Shown here: positions 16,629 to 24,680 of the stretch, one piece after another
How positions within the stretch are numbered: position 1 is the first letter of the stretch
How the letters are laid out: each line of letters starts with the position of its first letter
NCBI GenBank assembly: GCA_964604675.1
Contig: CAZSAT010000069.1
Span: forward strand, 1 to 38,212
Direction of reading: 5' to 3'
Length of the DNA stretch: 38,212 bases
DNA from: CAZSAT01 sp964604675
GTDB taxonomy: Bacteria; Myxococcota_A; UBA796; CAJQPC01
Program-made: the position numbers and the translations under genes
The notes under the pieces: generated by a model
What the model saw: only the letters and a program-made list of their open reading frames with translations
The model's database searches: none
What the model was told of the DNA's origin: nothing

Positions 16629-17405
16629 GTGCTCTTCTTCCTGCTGACCAGCCTCGCCCTCGCCGATGACTGTGACGGTGTGGCCAGCCTCGACGCCGCG
16701 GTCAGCGAGATCACGGCGGTGGTCCGCTCCAACGCGCCCCGCACGAAGCCCGGCACCTTGCCCGCCGGCACGCTGAGCGCGGACCAGCTCGAAGGCTACT
16801 TCCAGGCCATGCAGCGGCGTGGTGGCACGATCAACGACCTCTTCAAGGCGCTCGGGGACGGCCAGTCCCGGGTGCTGCCCGGGTCGGTGGTGCGCGACCT
16901 GCTGAAGAAGTACGGCGTGGACAGCGGATCGCTTCCGCTGCCGATGGATCGCCTGGAGCAGATCACGAGCGACGGCTCCTCGCTCGACATCACCTTCGAA
17001 GGCAACGCGCCGATCGAGATCACCACCCCCGACAGCACCGTGACCTACCTGCGGAACGGCAAGCTGCGGCGCACGACCGAGGACGGGGCGAAGATCAAGG
17101 TGCAGCCGTCGATCCGCTTCGAGCTGGGCGCTTCTGGGCTCACCGGCGTGCGGCAGGGCGACATCAAGGCCTACGGCGGCTTCCTGGCCGGCTGGGTCAA
17201 CATCGACATCGTGACCGAGAACCGTCCCGGTGAGGTCGCGAAGCACAAGGGCAGGTACCCGGTGGTCGCGACCGGCCCCGACGGCCGGCCCGTCACCCAG
17301 GGAGGGCGTCCGGAGCTGGCCCGCTTCGACGACTGGGTCGTGATCACCGGGCCCTTCGGCTACCGCTCCGACATCGGCATTCCGGCGCTGGAAGCTGGTC
17401 GGTGA
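16629..17405 (+). CDS. Secreted protein of unknown function
   Basis: This 258-residue protein starts at GTG 16629; the nearest ATG (16615) is in another frame. The leader MLFFLLTSLALA-DD is a short Sec signal peptide with cleavage likely after Ala12. The mature part is mixed alpha/beta: an N-terminal helical region (SLDAAVSEITAVV, DQLEGYFQAMQRRGGTIND), then beta-rich segments (SLDITFEGNAPIEITTPD, TVTYLRNGKLRRTTEDGAKI). I recognise no domain. The pattern of short strands with alternating Thr/Asp suggests a periplasmic or outer-membrane-associated beta protein. It is followed after 54 bases by the coiled-coil membrane protein at 17460 and may share its transcript. Confidence 0.7.
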   Translation: MLFFLLTSLALADDCDGVASLDAAVSEITAVVRSNAPRTKPGTLPAGTLSADQLEGYFQAMQRRGGTINDLFKALGDGQSRVLPGSVVRDLLKKYGVDSGSLPLPMDRLEQITSDGSSLDITFEGNAPIEITTPDSTVTYLRNGKLRRTTEDGAKIKVQPSIRFELGASGLTGVRQGDIKAYGGFLAGWVNIDIVTENRPGEVAKHKGRYPVVATGPDGRPVTQGGRPELARFDDWVVITGPFGYRSDIGIPALEAGR

Positions 17406-17459
17406 GCCTCGGGGGTCTGGGCGCTGCTGGCGGCGTTACAGGTCTGGGGGAGGTCCTCC

Positions 17460-18002
17460 ATGGACGGACTGCTTGCACGGGTAGAGCACCTGGAGCGAGA
17501 GCTGAGGTGGTGGCGTCGAAGTGCCGCCGTGGCCGTGTTCCTGGGCTCGCTCGTCGTGGGCGCGGGCTTCGGCAAGCCCGTGCGCGACCTCGTGATGGCC
17601 AAGCGCCTGGAGCTGGTGGACGAGCTCGGTCGAACGCGGATCGTGCTCAGCGCCGACTACACGCAGCCGGGGATCGTGCTCAAGGATGAGCTCGGTGAGA
17701 ACCGGCTCGAGCTCACCCTCGACGAGGAAGCCGACCCACACGTCTACCTCTTCGACCAGTTCGCGCGCAGCAGGGTCGACATCCGTCAGAGCGAGAGCTT
17801 CGGTCCCGCGCTCATCCTGAAGGACGCGTCAGGCGGGAAGCGGGCCACCTTCGCGGCGCACCCCAAGGGCACCGGCTTCGTGCTCTTCGACCGCAACGGC
17901 AAGATGCGCCTCGGAGCGGTGGTCGACGACACCGTGGGCCCGTCGATGCACATGTTCGACGAAGGCGGCAAGCTGCTGGTCCGGCAGCCCGCCGGGCGCT
18001 GA
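17460..18002 (+). CDS. Membrane-anchored protein with beta-strand repeats
   Basis: This 180-residue protein has a strong SD (GGGGGAGG). Residues 1-20 form a short amphipathic or coiled-coil helix (LLARVEHLERELRWWRR) and residues 21-40 a single membrane helix (SAAVAVFLGSLVVGAGFG). The rest is outside and built of repeated blocks of about 25 residues with the pattern x-L-x-D-(E/Q)-x-G-x-x-R. Examples are LELVDELGRTRIVLSADY, IVLKDELGENRLELTLDE, LILKDASGGKRATF and VLFDRNGKMRLGAVV. Such strand-turn-strand repeats occur in small envelope proteins of unknown function across bacteria. It ends three bases before the convergent ftsH stop. Confidence 0.7.
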   Translation: MDGLLARVEHLERELRWWRRSAAVAVFLGSLVVGAGFGKPVRDLVMAKRLELVDELGRTRIVLSADYTQPGIVLKDELGENRLELTLDEEADPHVYLFDQFARSRVDIRQSESFGPALILKDASGGKRATFAAHPKGTGFVLFDRNGKMRLGAVVDDTVGPSMHMFDEGGKLLVRQPAGR

Positions 18003-18005
18003 TCG

Positions 18006-19868
18006 CTACGCCCCCACCTCGAGCGGCATGAGGTGGTCGGCCACCCGGTCGGCGGGCCGGACCCTCGCGAGGAAGTGCTCGAGGGTGCTGCCCTCCAGGA
18101 CCTCCTCCTCCAGGAGCTCCGCGCTCATCGCTTCGACCAGCTCCATGTGGTCGACCAGCACGCCGCGGGCGCGTTCGTGGGTCTGCTCCAGGATCGCGCG
18201 GATCTCCTCGTCGATGATGACCGCGGTCCCGGCGCTCGGCCCCTCTCCGGGCGTCGTGTAGCCGAAGGGTCCCTGGCGCTCGCTGGTCCAGGTGACCGCG
18301 CCGAGCCGTTCGCTCATGCCGTAGCGGGTGACCATGTTGCGCGCGATCTCGGTGGCGCGCGCCAGGTCGTTCCCGGCTCCGGTGGTGTAGTCGCCGAACA
18401 CCAGCTCCTCGGCCGCGCGCCCCCCGTAGAGCGTGGTGAGGCGATCCAGGAGCTCGCCCCTCGACGAGAGGAAGCGATCCTCCTGCGGGACCTGCAGGGT
18501 GTAGCCGAGCGCGCCCACACCGCGGGGGATGATGCTGACCTTGCGCACGGGGTCCGCGCCCTTGCAGGCGGCCGCGCAGATGGCGTGGCCGACCTCGTGG
18601 AAGGCCACCATGCGGCGCTCCCGATCGCCGAGCCTGCGGGTGCGGCGCTCCAGACCGGCGATGGTGCGCTCCACGGCGTCGAACAGGTCGCTGTGATCCA
18701 CCGCGCTCTTGCCGCGCCGGGCGGCGAGGAGCGCCCCCTCGTTCAGGAGGTTGGCGAGATCGGCGCCAGCGAAGCCCGCCGTGGTACGCGCCAGCCGCTC
18801 CAGGTCGACGTCGTCGGAGAGCTTCACGGTCTTGGCGTGCACCTCAAGGATGGCCAGCCGACCCTTGAGGTCTGGACGGTCGACCACCACCTGCCGGTCG
18901 AACCGGCCGGCGCGCAGGAGCGCCGGATCGAGCACCTCGGGACGGTTGGTGGCGCCCATGAGGATGACCCCAGCGCGCGCGTCGAAGCCATCCATCTCGA
19001 CCAGGAGCTGGTTCAGCGTCTGCTCGCGTTCGTCGTGCCCGCCCACGGGCCCCGCGCCGCCTCGCGCCTTGCCGATCGCATCCAGCTCGTCGATGAAGAT
19101 GATGCACGGAGCCTGCTTCTGGGCCTCCTCGAAGAGGTCGCGCACCCGCGCAGCTCCCACGCCCACGAACATCTCCACGAAGTCGGAGCCGGAGAGCTGG
19201 AAGAAGGGCACCTCGGCTTCGCCCGCGACCGCCTTGGCCAACAGGGTCTTGCCGGTTCCCGGGGGACCGACGAGCAGCACCCCCTTGGGGATGCGTCCGC
19301 CCAGTGCGGTGAACCGGCCGGGGGTCTGGAGGAACTGCACGACCTCCTGGAGCTCCTCCTTGGCCTCGTCGATGCCGGCCACGTCGTCGAAGGTCACCCG
19401 TTCCCCGTCGTCGGCGGCGAGCTTGTGGCGCGAGCGGCCGAAGGTGGCGGCCACGCCGCCCGCGCCGCCGCCCTTGCTGACGCGCGAGAGCACGAAGAGC
19501 AGGCCACCGAACAACAGCACGGGCACGATCAAGCCGCCGACCAGGGCGCCATAGGCGGAGGGTGCGGTGGCGGCGTAGGCCACGCCGTGGTCGTCCAACA
19601 GGGCGATGAGCGCCTCGTCCCCCGGCACGGCCACCGCCTCGACGCGGGTGGTGGGGTCGCGGAGCGGGTCGACCACCTGTTCGGCGGCGAGCTGTGCTTC
19701 GACCGTCCCGCCGTCGAACAGCACGCGGTCCACGTGGCCTTCGGCGACCAGCTCGCGCAGCTCGGAGTAGGGCACCTCGACCGGAGGTGGGTGCCAGCCG
19801 GCCCAGGCGAAGGCGCCCACGATGGCCGCGAGGAGGGCGAGCTGGAGGTAGAGCAGGCGCTTGCGCAT
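18006..19868 (-). CDS. ftsH: ATP-dependent zinc metalloprotease FtsH
   Basis: This 620-residue protein is of normal FtsH length. Two membrane helices flank the periplasmic domain (about 5-23 and 107-128). The AAA+ domain has Walker A GPPGTGKT (201-208), pore loop FVGVGAARVR with the conserved Phe-Val-Gly, Walker B IIFIDELDA and the second region of homology NRPEVLDPALLRAGRFDRQ with arginine fingers. The protease domain has the zinc site HEVGH (424-428) and a distal Asp in GDYTTGAGNDLARATEIARN. It degrades misassembled membrane proteins and short-lived regulators at the inner membrane as a hexamer. SD AGGAG precedes ATG 19868 and may be masked by a hairpin (19874-19915). It converges with the gene at 17460. 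Confidence 0.97.
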   Translation of the reverse strand: MRKRLLYLQLALLAAIVGAFAWAGWHPPPVEVPYSELRELVAEGHVDRVLFDGGTVEAQLAAEQVVDPLRDPTTRVEAVAVPGDEALIALLDDHGVAYAATAPSAYGALVGGLIVPVLLFGGLLFVLSRVSKGGGAGGVAATFGRSRHKLAADDGERVTFDDVAGIDEAKEELQEVVQFLQTPGRFTALGGRIPKGVLLVGPPGTGKTLLAKAVAGEAEVPFFQLSGSDFVEMFVGVGAARVRDLFEEAQKQAPCIIFIDELDAIGKARGGAGPVGGHDEREQTLNQLLVEMDGFDARAGVILMGATNRPEVLDPALLRAGRFDRQVVVDRPDLKGRLAILEVHAKTVKLSDDVDLERLARTTAGFAGADLANLLNEGALLAARRGKSAVDHSDLFDAVERTIAGLERRTRRLGDRERRMVAFHEVGHAICAAACKGADPVRKVSIIPRGVGALGYTLQVPQEDRFLSSRGELLDRLTTLYGGRAAEELVFGDYTTGAGNDLARATEIARNMVTRYGMSERLGAVTWTSERQGPFGYTTPGEGPSAGTAVIIDEEIRAILEQTHERARGVLVDHMELVEAMSAELLEEEVLEGSTLEHFLARVRPADRVADHLMPLEVGA

Positions 19869-19873
19869 GGAAG

Positions 19874-19915
19874 GTCTCCTGACCAGAGCGAGCTAGGCAC
19901 TCACGCCCAGGAGAC
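19874..19915 (-). promoter_or_regulatory. Possible RBS-sequestering hairpin ahead of ftsH
   Basis: In the ftsH mRNA leader, GTCTCCTG (19908-19915 on the genome, minus strand) is perfectly complementary to CAGGAGAC (19874-19881), with 26 bases between. The second arm contains the AGGAG Shine-Dalgarno, seven bases before the ATG. An eight-pair stem that buries the SD could act as an RNA-thermometer-like switch on this heat- and stress-linked protease. This is inference; no folding computation was possible. Confidence 0.4.
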
Positions 19916-19947
19916 AACTGCGGAGCCTGTCACCTTCCGTCGGTTCG

Positions 19948-21483
19948 CTACCCCGCGGTCTCGCGGTCCAGGATCTCCACGGTCTTCTTGTAGAGGAACT
20001 TGGCCTGTTGCGGGTTGTCGCCGATGCAGACCACGCCCAGCTTTCCGAACTCCGAGAGGGCCCCGATGAGGTGGAAGACCACCCCCCGTTGGGGTGCGCC
20101 GTGGAAGTGCAACCCGTGGTACACGGCGATGTCGATCAGGTCGTCGGGCGTGAGGCCCTTGTACTGGTCCTTCTGGAGCGTGTCGGACGCGTAGTAGTAC
20201 TTGGGGTCGCCGTTGGGGGCGCGGAACAGCCCCGTCTCCTGATCGTAGTGACCGTCGGTCAGGAACTTGAGGGTGAGGAAGGGGTGGGTGGTGCCGCCCT
20301 TCCGCAGGTTCACCTCGATCGCGTAGTGCACCCAGGCGCCTCGCTCCTTGACCGAGATGAAGTCCACGCCGAAGCGACCGACCACCCCCTTGGCCGCCAG
20401 CACCCGGGCCACCTTCATGCCCTCCTCCTGCACCTCGGTGCGGTAGGTGTCGTAGGCGGGGAAGGTGCACCCGAGGAAGACCTGGCCGCTCGGACCGCCC
20501 AGCACCTGGTCGTGGGTGCTGATGATCTGGGCCTCGCCGAGGGGGTTCACACGGCACTGGGCCGAGGGGCTCTCCTTGATGCCGTCCTCGCCCTTCTCGA
20601 TGAAGCACTCGACGATGCCCTGCATGTCGGGCCACTTGCCGAAGAAGCTGTCGAAGGTCTCGGTCTTGGCCTCGAACTTGATGCTCGCCGGGAGCTCTCG
20701 GGTGACCCATTCCCTCAGCGCGGCCTCGTCTCCCGTAGGGGCCCGGTCCATGTAGAAGAGCGCGTTGCCTTCGCCGGAGAAGCCGTCGTTGAGCTTCACG
20801 ACCGCGCGCCGCAGGCCAGGGTTGCGCAGCTTCAGGCTGGTCAGGGACCCGATCACGTCGTCGAGATCGCGCAGGCGCTCGAAGCCGTCGGCCAGGGCCA
20901 CGCCGGCTTCCCGGAAGGACTCGCGGCAGCCGCTCTTGGTGCCGAGGTCCAGGAGCGCCGGATCGGTGGCGTAGAGGGGCAGATCGAGCGCGACCGCGAG
21001 GGTGCGCTCGAGCTCGGAGGCGTTGAAGCACACGAGGTGGGCGCGCTCGCGGTCGGGGATGGCCTCGAGCACGGTCTGGCGGAGGCGTGGCCGCGCCAGG
21101 ATCTTCTCGGTGAGCGGTGTGGCGGAGGCGTCGTGGCAGGCGATGAGCGTGAGCCGCCGGCGCGCGTGGCTGGACGGCACGCCGCTGAGCAGGTGCAGGT
21201 AGTAGTCGACGATCGCCGGATGGATCGGCTGGCTGGTGATGTAGATGAGGCGTGTGCGCGGCCGACGCAGGAGCATCAACAGGAAGAGCAGGCGCTCCTC
21301 GTAGTGGTGCACACCGGTGATCTTCTTGAGCTCGCTGGGGTGCATGCTGAGGCTGGGCACGACGACGGCGGTGTTGGGGTGGCGGCCGTCGCTCGTGACC
21401 TCGTTGTAGAGCTTGGGCAGCGCTTGCTTGAGGCGTTCGAAGGCCTCGAGTTCTTCGGCCGAACCGGGCGCGGGCAGCGACAT
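19948..21483 (-). CDS. PGM1-like ATP-grasp peptide (carboxylate-amine) ligase
   Basis: This 511-residue protein starts at ATG 21483. The N-terminal half shows TAVVVPSLSMHPSELKKITG, HHYEERLLFLLMLLRRP, LIYITSQPIHPAIVDYYLHL and RLTLIACHDASATPLTEKIL. These are the pre-ATP-grasp region of proteins related to the pheganomycin peptide ligase PGM1. The central part, AVVKLNDGFSGEGNALF, IVECFIEKGEDG and FGVDFISVKERG followed by AIEVNLRKGGTTHP, is the ATP-grasp fold with its metal-binding Glu-x-Asn. The C-terminal part (KYYYASDTLQKDQYKGLTPD, VFHLIGALSEFGKLGVVCIG) matches the PGM1 C-terminal domain. Characterised relatives join a peptide to an unusual amino acid. No precursor peptide gene or amidinotransferase is visible here, so it may be a stand-alone ligase modifying a small molecule or envelope component. 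Confidence 0.8.
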   Translation of the reverse strand: MSLPAPGSAEELEAFERLKQALPKLYNEVTSDGRHPNTAVVVPSLSMHPSELKKITGVHHYEERLLFLLMLLRRPRTRLIYITSQPIHPAIVDYYLHLLSGVPSSHARRRLTLIACHDASATPLTEKILARPRLRQTVLEAIPDRERAHLVCFNASELERTLAVALDLPLYATDPALLDLGTKSGCRESFREAGVALADGFERLRDLDDVIGSLTSLKLRNPGLRRAVVKLNDGFSGEGNALFYMDRAPTGDEAALREWVTRELPASIKFEAKTETFDSFFGKWPDMQGIVECFIEKGEDGIKESPSAQCRVNPLGEAQIISTHDQVLGGPSGQVFLGCTFPAYDTYRTEVQEEGMKVARVLAAKGVVGRFGVDFISVKERGAWVHYAIEVNLRKGGTTHPFLTLKFLTDGHYDQETGLFRAPNGDPKYYYASDTLQKDQYKGLTPDDLIDIAVYHGLHFHGAPQRGVVFHLIGALSEFGKLGVVCIGDNPQQAKFLYKKTVEILDRETAG

Positions 21484-21521
21484 GTCCCGAGCCTACCAGC
21501 CGACCGCGACGGCGCGGCCCC

Positions 21522-22970
21522 CTACGACGCTCCGGCGCCCACGACGACCACCGGGATGGTCTTGAGCAGGAGCTTCACGTCGAGCAGGAAGCTCCAGTTG
21601 TCGATGTACTCCAGGTCGAGCTTCATCCAGGTCTCGAAGTCGATGTCGTTGCGCCCGGACACCTGCCAGATGCAGGTGATGCCCGGCCGCATGGACAGGC
21701 GGCGCATCTGCCACCGTTCGTACTCGGCCACCTCGGACGGGATCGGCGGGCGCGGCCCGACAAGGCTCATCTCCCCCACGAACACGTTCCAGAGCTGAGG
21801 CAGCTCGTCGATGCTGGTCTTGCGGAGCAGCGCGCCCACGCGGGTGATGCGCGGGTCCTTCTTGATCTTGAAGACCGGACCGTCCATCTCGTTCGACGCC
21901 GCGAGCTGCCCCTTCAGCTCCTCGGCGTTGGTCACCATGCTGCGGAACTTCCACATGGTGAAGGGCTGACCGAAGAGTCCGGAGCGCTCCTGACCGAAGA
22001 ACACGGGCCCCTTGGGGTCTTCGAGCTTCACGGCAAGCGCGGCCAGCCCCAGGAGCGGGGCCAGCGCGAGCAGTCCGAGCCCGGCTCCCAGCACGTCGAG
22101 CATGCGCTTCATGGCCATGGCTTCGCCGTTGGTGGACGTGGACGCGAACGACAGCACCGACCAGCCGTCGAAGTGTTGCAGCTCCGCGTGGGCCACCCGG
22201 AGCCCGAGGAAGTTGGCGTCCATGGAGAGCTCGACCCCCACCTCCTCACAGCAGTCGGCGATCCAGCGGAGCTTGCCCGTGTCCCAGGTCCGCCCCGTGA
22301 GGAACACCTGGTGCACGGGGTTCTGCTCCAACACCGCCGGCAGCTGGTCGAGTCGTCCGAGCACCTTGACCGTGCGGCCGCCGACGTCGGTGTCGGTGCG
22401 CCCGGCGCCCGGGTGCATCACGCCGATCACGCGGAAGCCCCACTCGCTGTGCCGCTGCAGGGCCTCGATCAGCGGTTCGGCCTCGCGCGCCGCGCCGATG
22501 ATCAGGATGTTGTGCCGGTCCCAGCCCACCCGCTGCTGGTACGCCAGCATGCCCATCCGGGTGAGGAAGAGCGTGACCACCGAGAAGAGGGGAAAGAGCA
22601 CGAGCAGCGAACGGCTGACCTGAGCGGTCAGCTGGGTCACGAACAAGAGCCCGATGACCGCCAGGGTCCCCATGGCGGTGGCCCGCAGGATCTTGAAGAA
22701 GATGGTCTCGGGCCGCGCCTTGCGCAGCCCGGAGTAGCTGCCCACGCGGCGCAGGCAGAAGAGCCACGCGGGCACCACCAGCACGCCGAGGATGAGGTGC
22801 ATCTGCACCGGCAGGGGCTGCAGGATCTTGTCGCCCGGGAGCAGGTCGTAGGCCCAGGCGCCGTGCAGCCAGTCGCGAAATCCGACCGTGAAGACGTAGG
22901 TGGCCGTGAGGACCACGAGGTCCAGGAAGGGACCGAACACGCGGGGACCGGCAACCTGGGCTCGCTGCAT
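21522..22970 (-). CDS. Polyprenyl-phosphate hexose-1-phosphate transferase (WbaP/WcaJ-like)
   Basis: The protein has 482 residues from ATG 22970 (a GTG three bases earlier sits too close to the GAGG). Four to five N-terminal membrane helices are followed by a CoA-binding-like domain (HNILIIGAAREAEPLIEAL, FRVIGVMHPG). A C-terminal bacterial sugar transferase domain has MAMKRMLDVLGAGLGL, the KLED-PVFFGQERSGLFG stretch, MWKFRSM, KTSIDELPQLWNV, MSLVGPRPP and RPGITCIWQVSGRND. These are diagnostic of enzymes that start exopolysaccharide, capsule or O-antigen repeat units by moving a sugar phosphate onto undecaprenyl phosphate at the inner membrane. It is divergent from kdsA, with about 100 bases of shared upstream region. 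Confidence 0.93.
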   Translation of the reverse strand: MQRAQVAGPRVFGPFLDLVVLTATYVFTVGFRDWLHGAWAYDLLPGDKILQPLPVQMHLILGVLVVPAWLFCLRRVGSYSGLRKARPETIFFKILRATAMGTLAVIGLLFVTQLTAQVSRSLLVLFPLFSVVTLFLTRMGMLAYQQRVGWDRHNILIIGAAREAEPLIEALQRHSEWGFRVIGVMHPGAGRTDTDVGGRTVKVLGRLDQLPAVLEQNPVHQVFLTGRTWDTGKLRWIADCCEEVGVELSMDANFLGLRVAHAELQHFDGWSVLSFASTSTNGEAMAMKRMLDVLGAGLGLLALAPLLGLAALAVKLEDPKGPVFFGQERSGLFGQPFTMWKFRSMVTNAEELKGQLAASNEMDGPVFKIKKDPRITRVGALLRKTSIDELPQLWNVFVGEMSLVGPRPPIPSEVAEYERWQMRRLSMRPGITCIWQVSGRNDIDFETWMKLDLEYIDNWSFLLDVKLLLKTIPVVVVGAGAS

Positions 22971-23068
22971 CACCTCTTCGTGGCCTCGGTGAGCTCTGAG
23001 TACGGCCTGGGAGCGAAAGGGATCACTCCGGGGTACATCCCGATAACCAGATCTGCGCGGAAGGAAGC

Positions 23069-23878
23069 TTGCAAAGCGTCGTCGTCCAGGACCTCGTCAT
23101 CGGACAACCCGGCTCGGAGTTCACCCTCATCGCGGGCCCGTGTGTCATCGAGGATCGCGAGCTGGCGCTGGATGTCGCGCGGGAGCTGATCGCGCTGGGC
23201 CAGCCGCTCATCTTCAAGGCGTCGTTCGACAAGGCGAACCGTTCCTCGGCCTCGTCGTTCCGGGGTCCGGGGCTGGCGTCGGGCCTCGAGACCCTGGCGC
23301 GGGTGCGCGAGCTCGGGGTGCCCGTCACCACCGATGTGCACCTGCCCGAGCAGGCGGCGCCCGTGGCGGAGGTGGCCGATCTGCTGCAGGTGCCCGCGTT
23401 CCTGTGCCGGCAGAGCGACCTGCTGGAGGCGTGTGCGCGCACCGGCACCCCGGTGAACGTCAAGAAGGGCCAGTTCCTGGCGCCGTGGGACATGGCGCAG
23501 GTGGTCGAGAAGCTGCGCGCCTACGGCGCCCAGGGCGTGATGGTCACCGAGCGTGGCACGAGCTTCGGCTACAACCGGCTGGTGTCGGACTTCCGCGCGC
23601 TCCCGCAGCTGCGTGCGCTCGGGGTGCCCGTGTGCTTCGACTGCACGCACTCGGTGCAGGAGCCGGGCGGGCTCGGCGCCACGTCCGGGGGGCAGGGCCG
23701 GTTCGCGCCGGTGCTGGCCCGTGCGGCCGTCGCCGTCGGGGTGGACGCTCTGTTCATGGAGGTCCACCCGGATCCGTCGGCCGCCCTGTCCGACGGGCCG
23801 AACATGATCCCGCTCGCCAACGTGCCAGCGCTCCTGAAGCGTCTCCGTGCGCTGCACGGGGTGTTGACAGGATGCTGA
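23069..23878 (+). CDS. kdsA: 3-deoxy-D-manno-octulosonate 8-phosphate synthase (metal-dependent type)
   Basis: This 269-residue protein starts at TTG 23069 (SD GGAAGG). It condenses phosphoenolpyruvate with arabinose 5-phosphate, the first committed step to KDO of lipopolysaccharide. FKASFDKANRSS and RGPG are KDO8P-synthase signatures that separate it from DAHP synthase. AGPCVIED places a Cys where the metal-independent E. coli enzyme has Asn. With H in CTHSVQ, E in MEVHPDP and D in LSDGPN, all four ligands of the metal-dependent (Aquifex-type) class are present. The stop (23876-23878) lies within REP-like copy B, so the last few residues come from the repeat. Presence of this gene supports a Gram-negative outer membrane. 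Confidence 0.95.
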   Translation: MQSVVVQDLVIGQPGSEFTLIAGPCVIEDRELALDVARELIALGQPLIFKASFDKANRSSASSFRGPGLASGLETLARVRELGVPVTTDVHLPEQAAPVAEVADLLQVPAFLCRQSDLLEACARTGTPVNVKKGQFLAPWDMAQVVEKLRAYGAQGVMVTERGTSFGYNRLVSDFRALPQLRALGVPVCFDCTHSVQEPGGLGATSGGQGRFAPVLARAAVAVGVDALFMEVHPDPSAALSDGPNMIPLANVPALLKRLRALHGVLTGC

Positions 23879-23917
23879 ACAACCCTCCCGTCGCCTGCTT
23901 GTTCAGCAGCCTGCTAA
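23863..23917. repeat. REP-like palindromic element, copy B
   Basis: Left arm CAGGATGCTGAACAA (23868-23882) pairs with right arm TTGTTCAGCAGCCTG (23899-23913) in 14 of 15 positions. The one mismatch is at the same place as in copy A (2029-2092). The loop shares CCTCCCGTCG-like sequence with copy A. The element contributes the last codons and stop of kdsA and ends 11 bases before the next ATG. No T-run follows the stem. Confidence 0.75.
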
Positions 23918-23927
23918 GGGACGCCTG

Positions 23928-24680
23928 ATGTTGCTCTCCTTCCTCGCCTGTGCCCAGAGCCCCAGCGGCGTCTGGATGTTCCAGCTGGCCGTCGAGCCGA
24001 TCGACGACGACGCCTGTGCCCAGAGCGTCAGCCACAACTTCGAAGACGCCGAGACCCCGGCCGAGGCCGAGGACGAGAACGACTGGCAGGAGAGCGAGGA
24101 CGCGACCTGGTCCGAGCAGATCTTCTTCGGCCTCATCGAGCAGACCGAGTCCGGCGCGGTGTTGTTCGTGGGCGACGAGGCCTGGCCCGGATCCGGCGCC
24201 GACGGCAGCTGGACCTTCGGCTGGTCCACCGAGAGCTGGGACGAGCGGCGCGTCGTGCATGCCTCGGGGTACCAGTTCGAGCACACGCTGGAACAGAGCC
24301 GCCTGACCGAGCTCCAGGGCACCTTCGACGGGCCCACGATGACCGGTGAGTGGCACGACCAGTCCGAGGACTACGCCAGCTACCTCGAGAGCGACGTGTG
24401 GTCCGAGGAAGCGGCCGACGTGATCGGCGACAACGGCGAGCTGCCCGCCGGCGACCACCTCGTCACCGAGGAGTGGGTGAAGACCAAGGAGGGCGGCAAG
24501 GCCACCGAGGTCGCAGCCCAGAACACCCGGGAAGGGGAGGAGTGCGGTGGCAGCACCTGCACGCTGTCCATCACCGACAGCTGCGCGTGGCAGCTCCAGC
24601 TCACCGGGGAGCGCACGTCGCTGGAACCGGCCAGCTTCGACAGCGTGAGTGAGGCCGGTCAGGCCTCGGGAGGTGCCTGA
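23928..24680 (+). CDS. Acidic lipoprotein-like protein of unknown function
   Basis: This 250-residue protein starts at ATG 23928 just after the REP-like element. The leader MLLSFLAC has a candidate lipid-acceptor Cys at position 8. The body is very acidic and Trp-rich, with an early stretch of Glu/Asp/Ala (AETPAEAEDENDWQESEDAT). Beta-type segments follow (GAVLFVGDEAWPG, GSWTFGWSTESWDERRVVHA, GTFDGPTMTGEWHD). Two Cys close together (ECGGSTCTL) and a third in DSCAWQ suggest a disulphide. I recognise no family. The alternating GTFDG/TGEW pattern recalls small lipocalin-like barrels, but that is weak. It overlaps the start of the FadL-like gene (CTGA) and should be co-translated with it. Confidence 0.65.
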   Translation: MLLSFLACAQSPSGVWMFQLAVEPIDDDACAQSVSHNFEDAETPAEAEDENDWQESEDATWSEQIFFGLIEQTESGAVLFVGDEAWPGSGADGSWTFGWSTESWDERRVVHASGYQFEHTLEQSRLTELQGTFDGPTMTGEWHDQSEDYASYLESDVWSEEAADVIGDNGELPAGDHLVTEEWVKTKEGGKATEVAAQNTREGEECGGSTCTLSITDSCAWQLQLTGERTSLEPASFDSVSEAGQASGGA

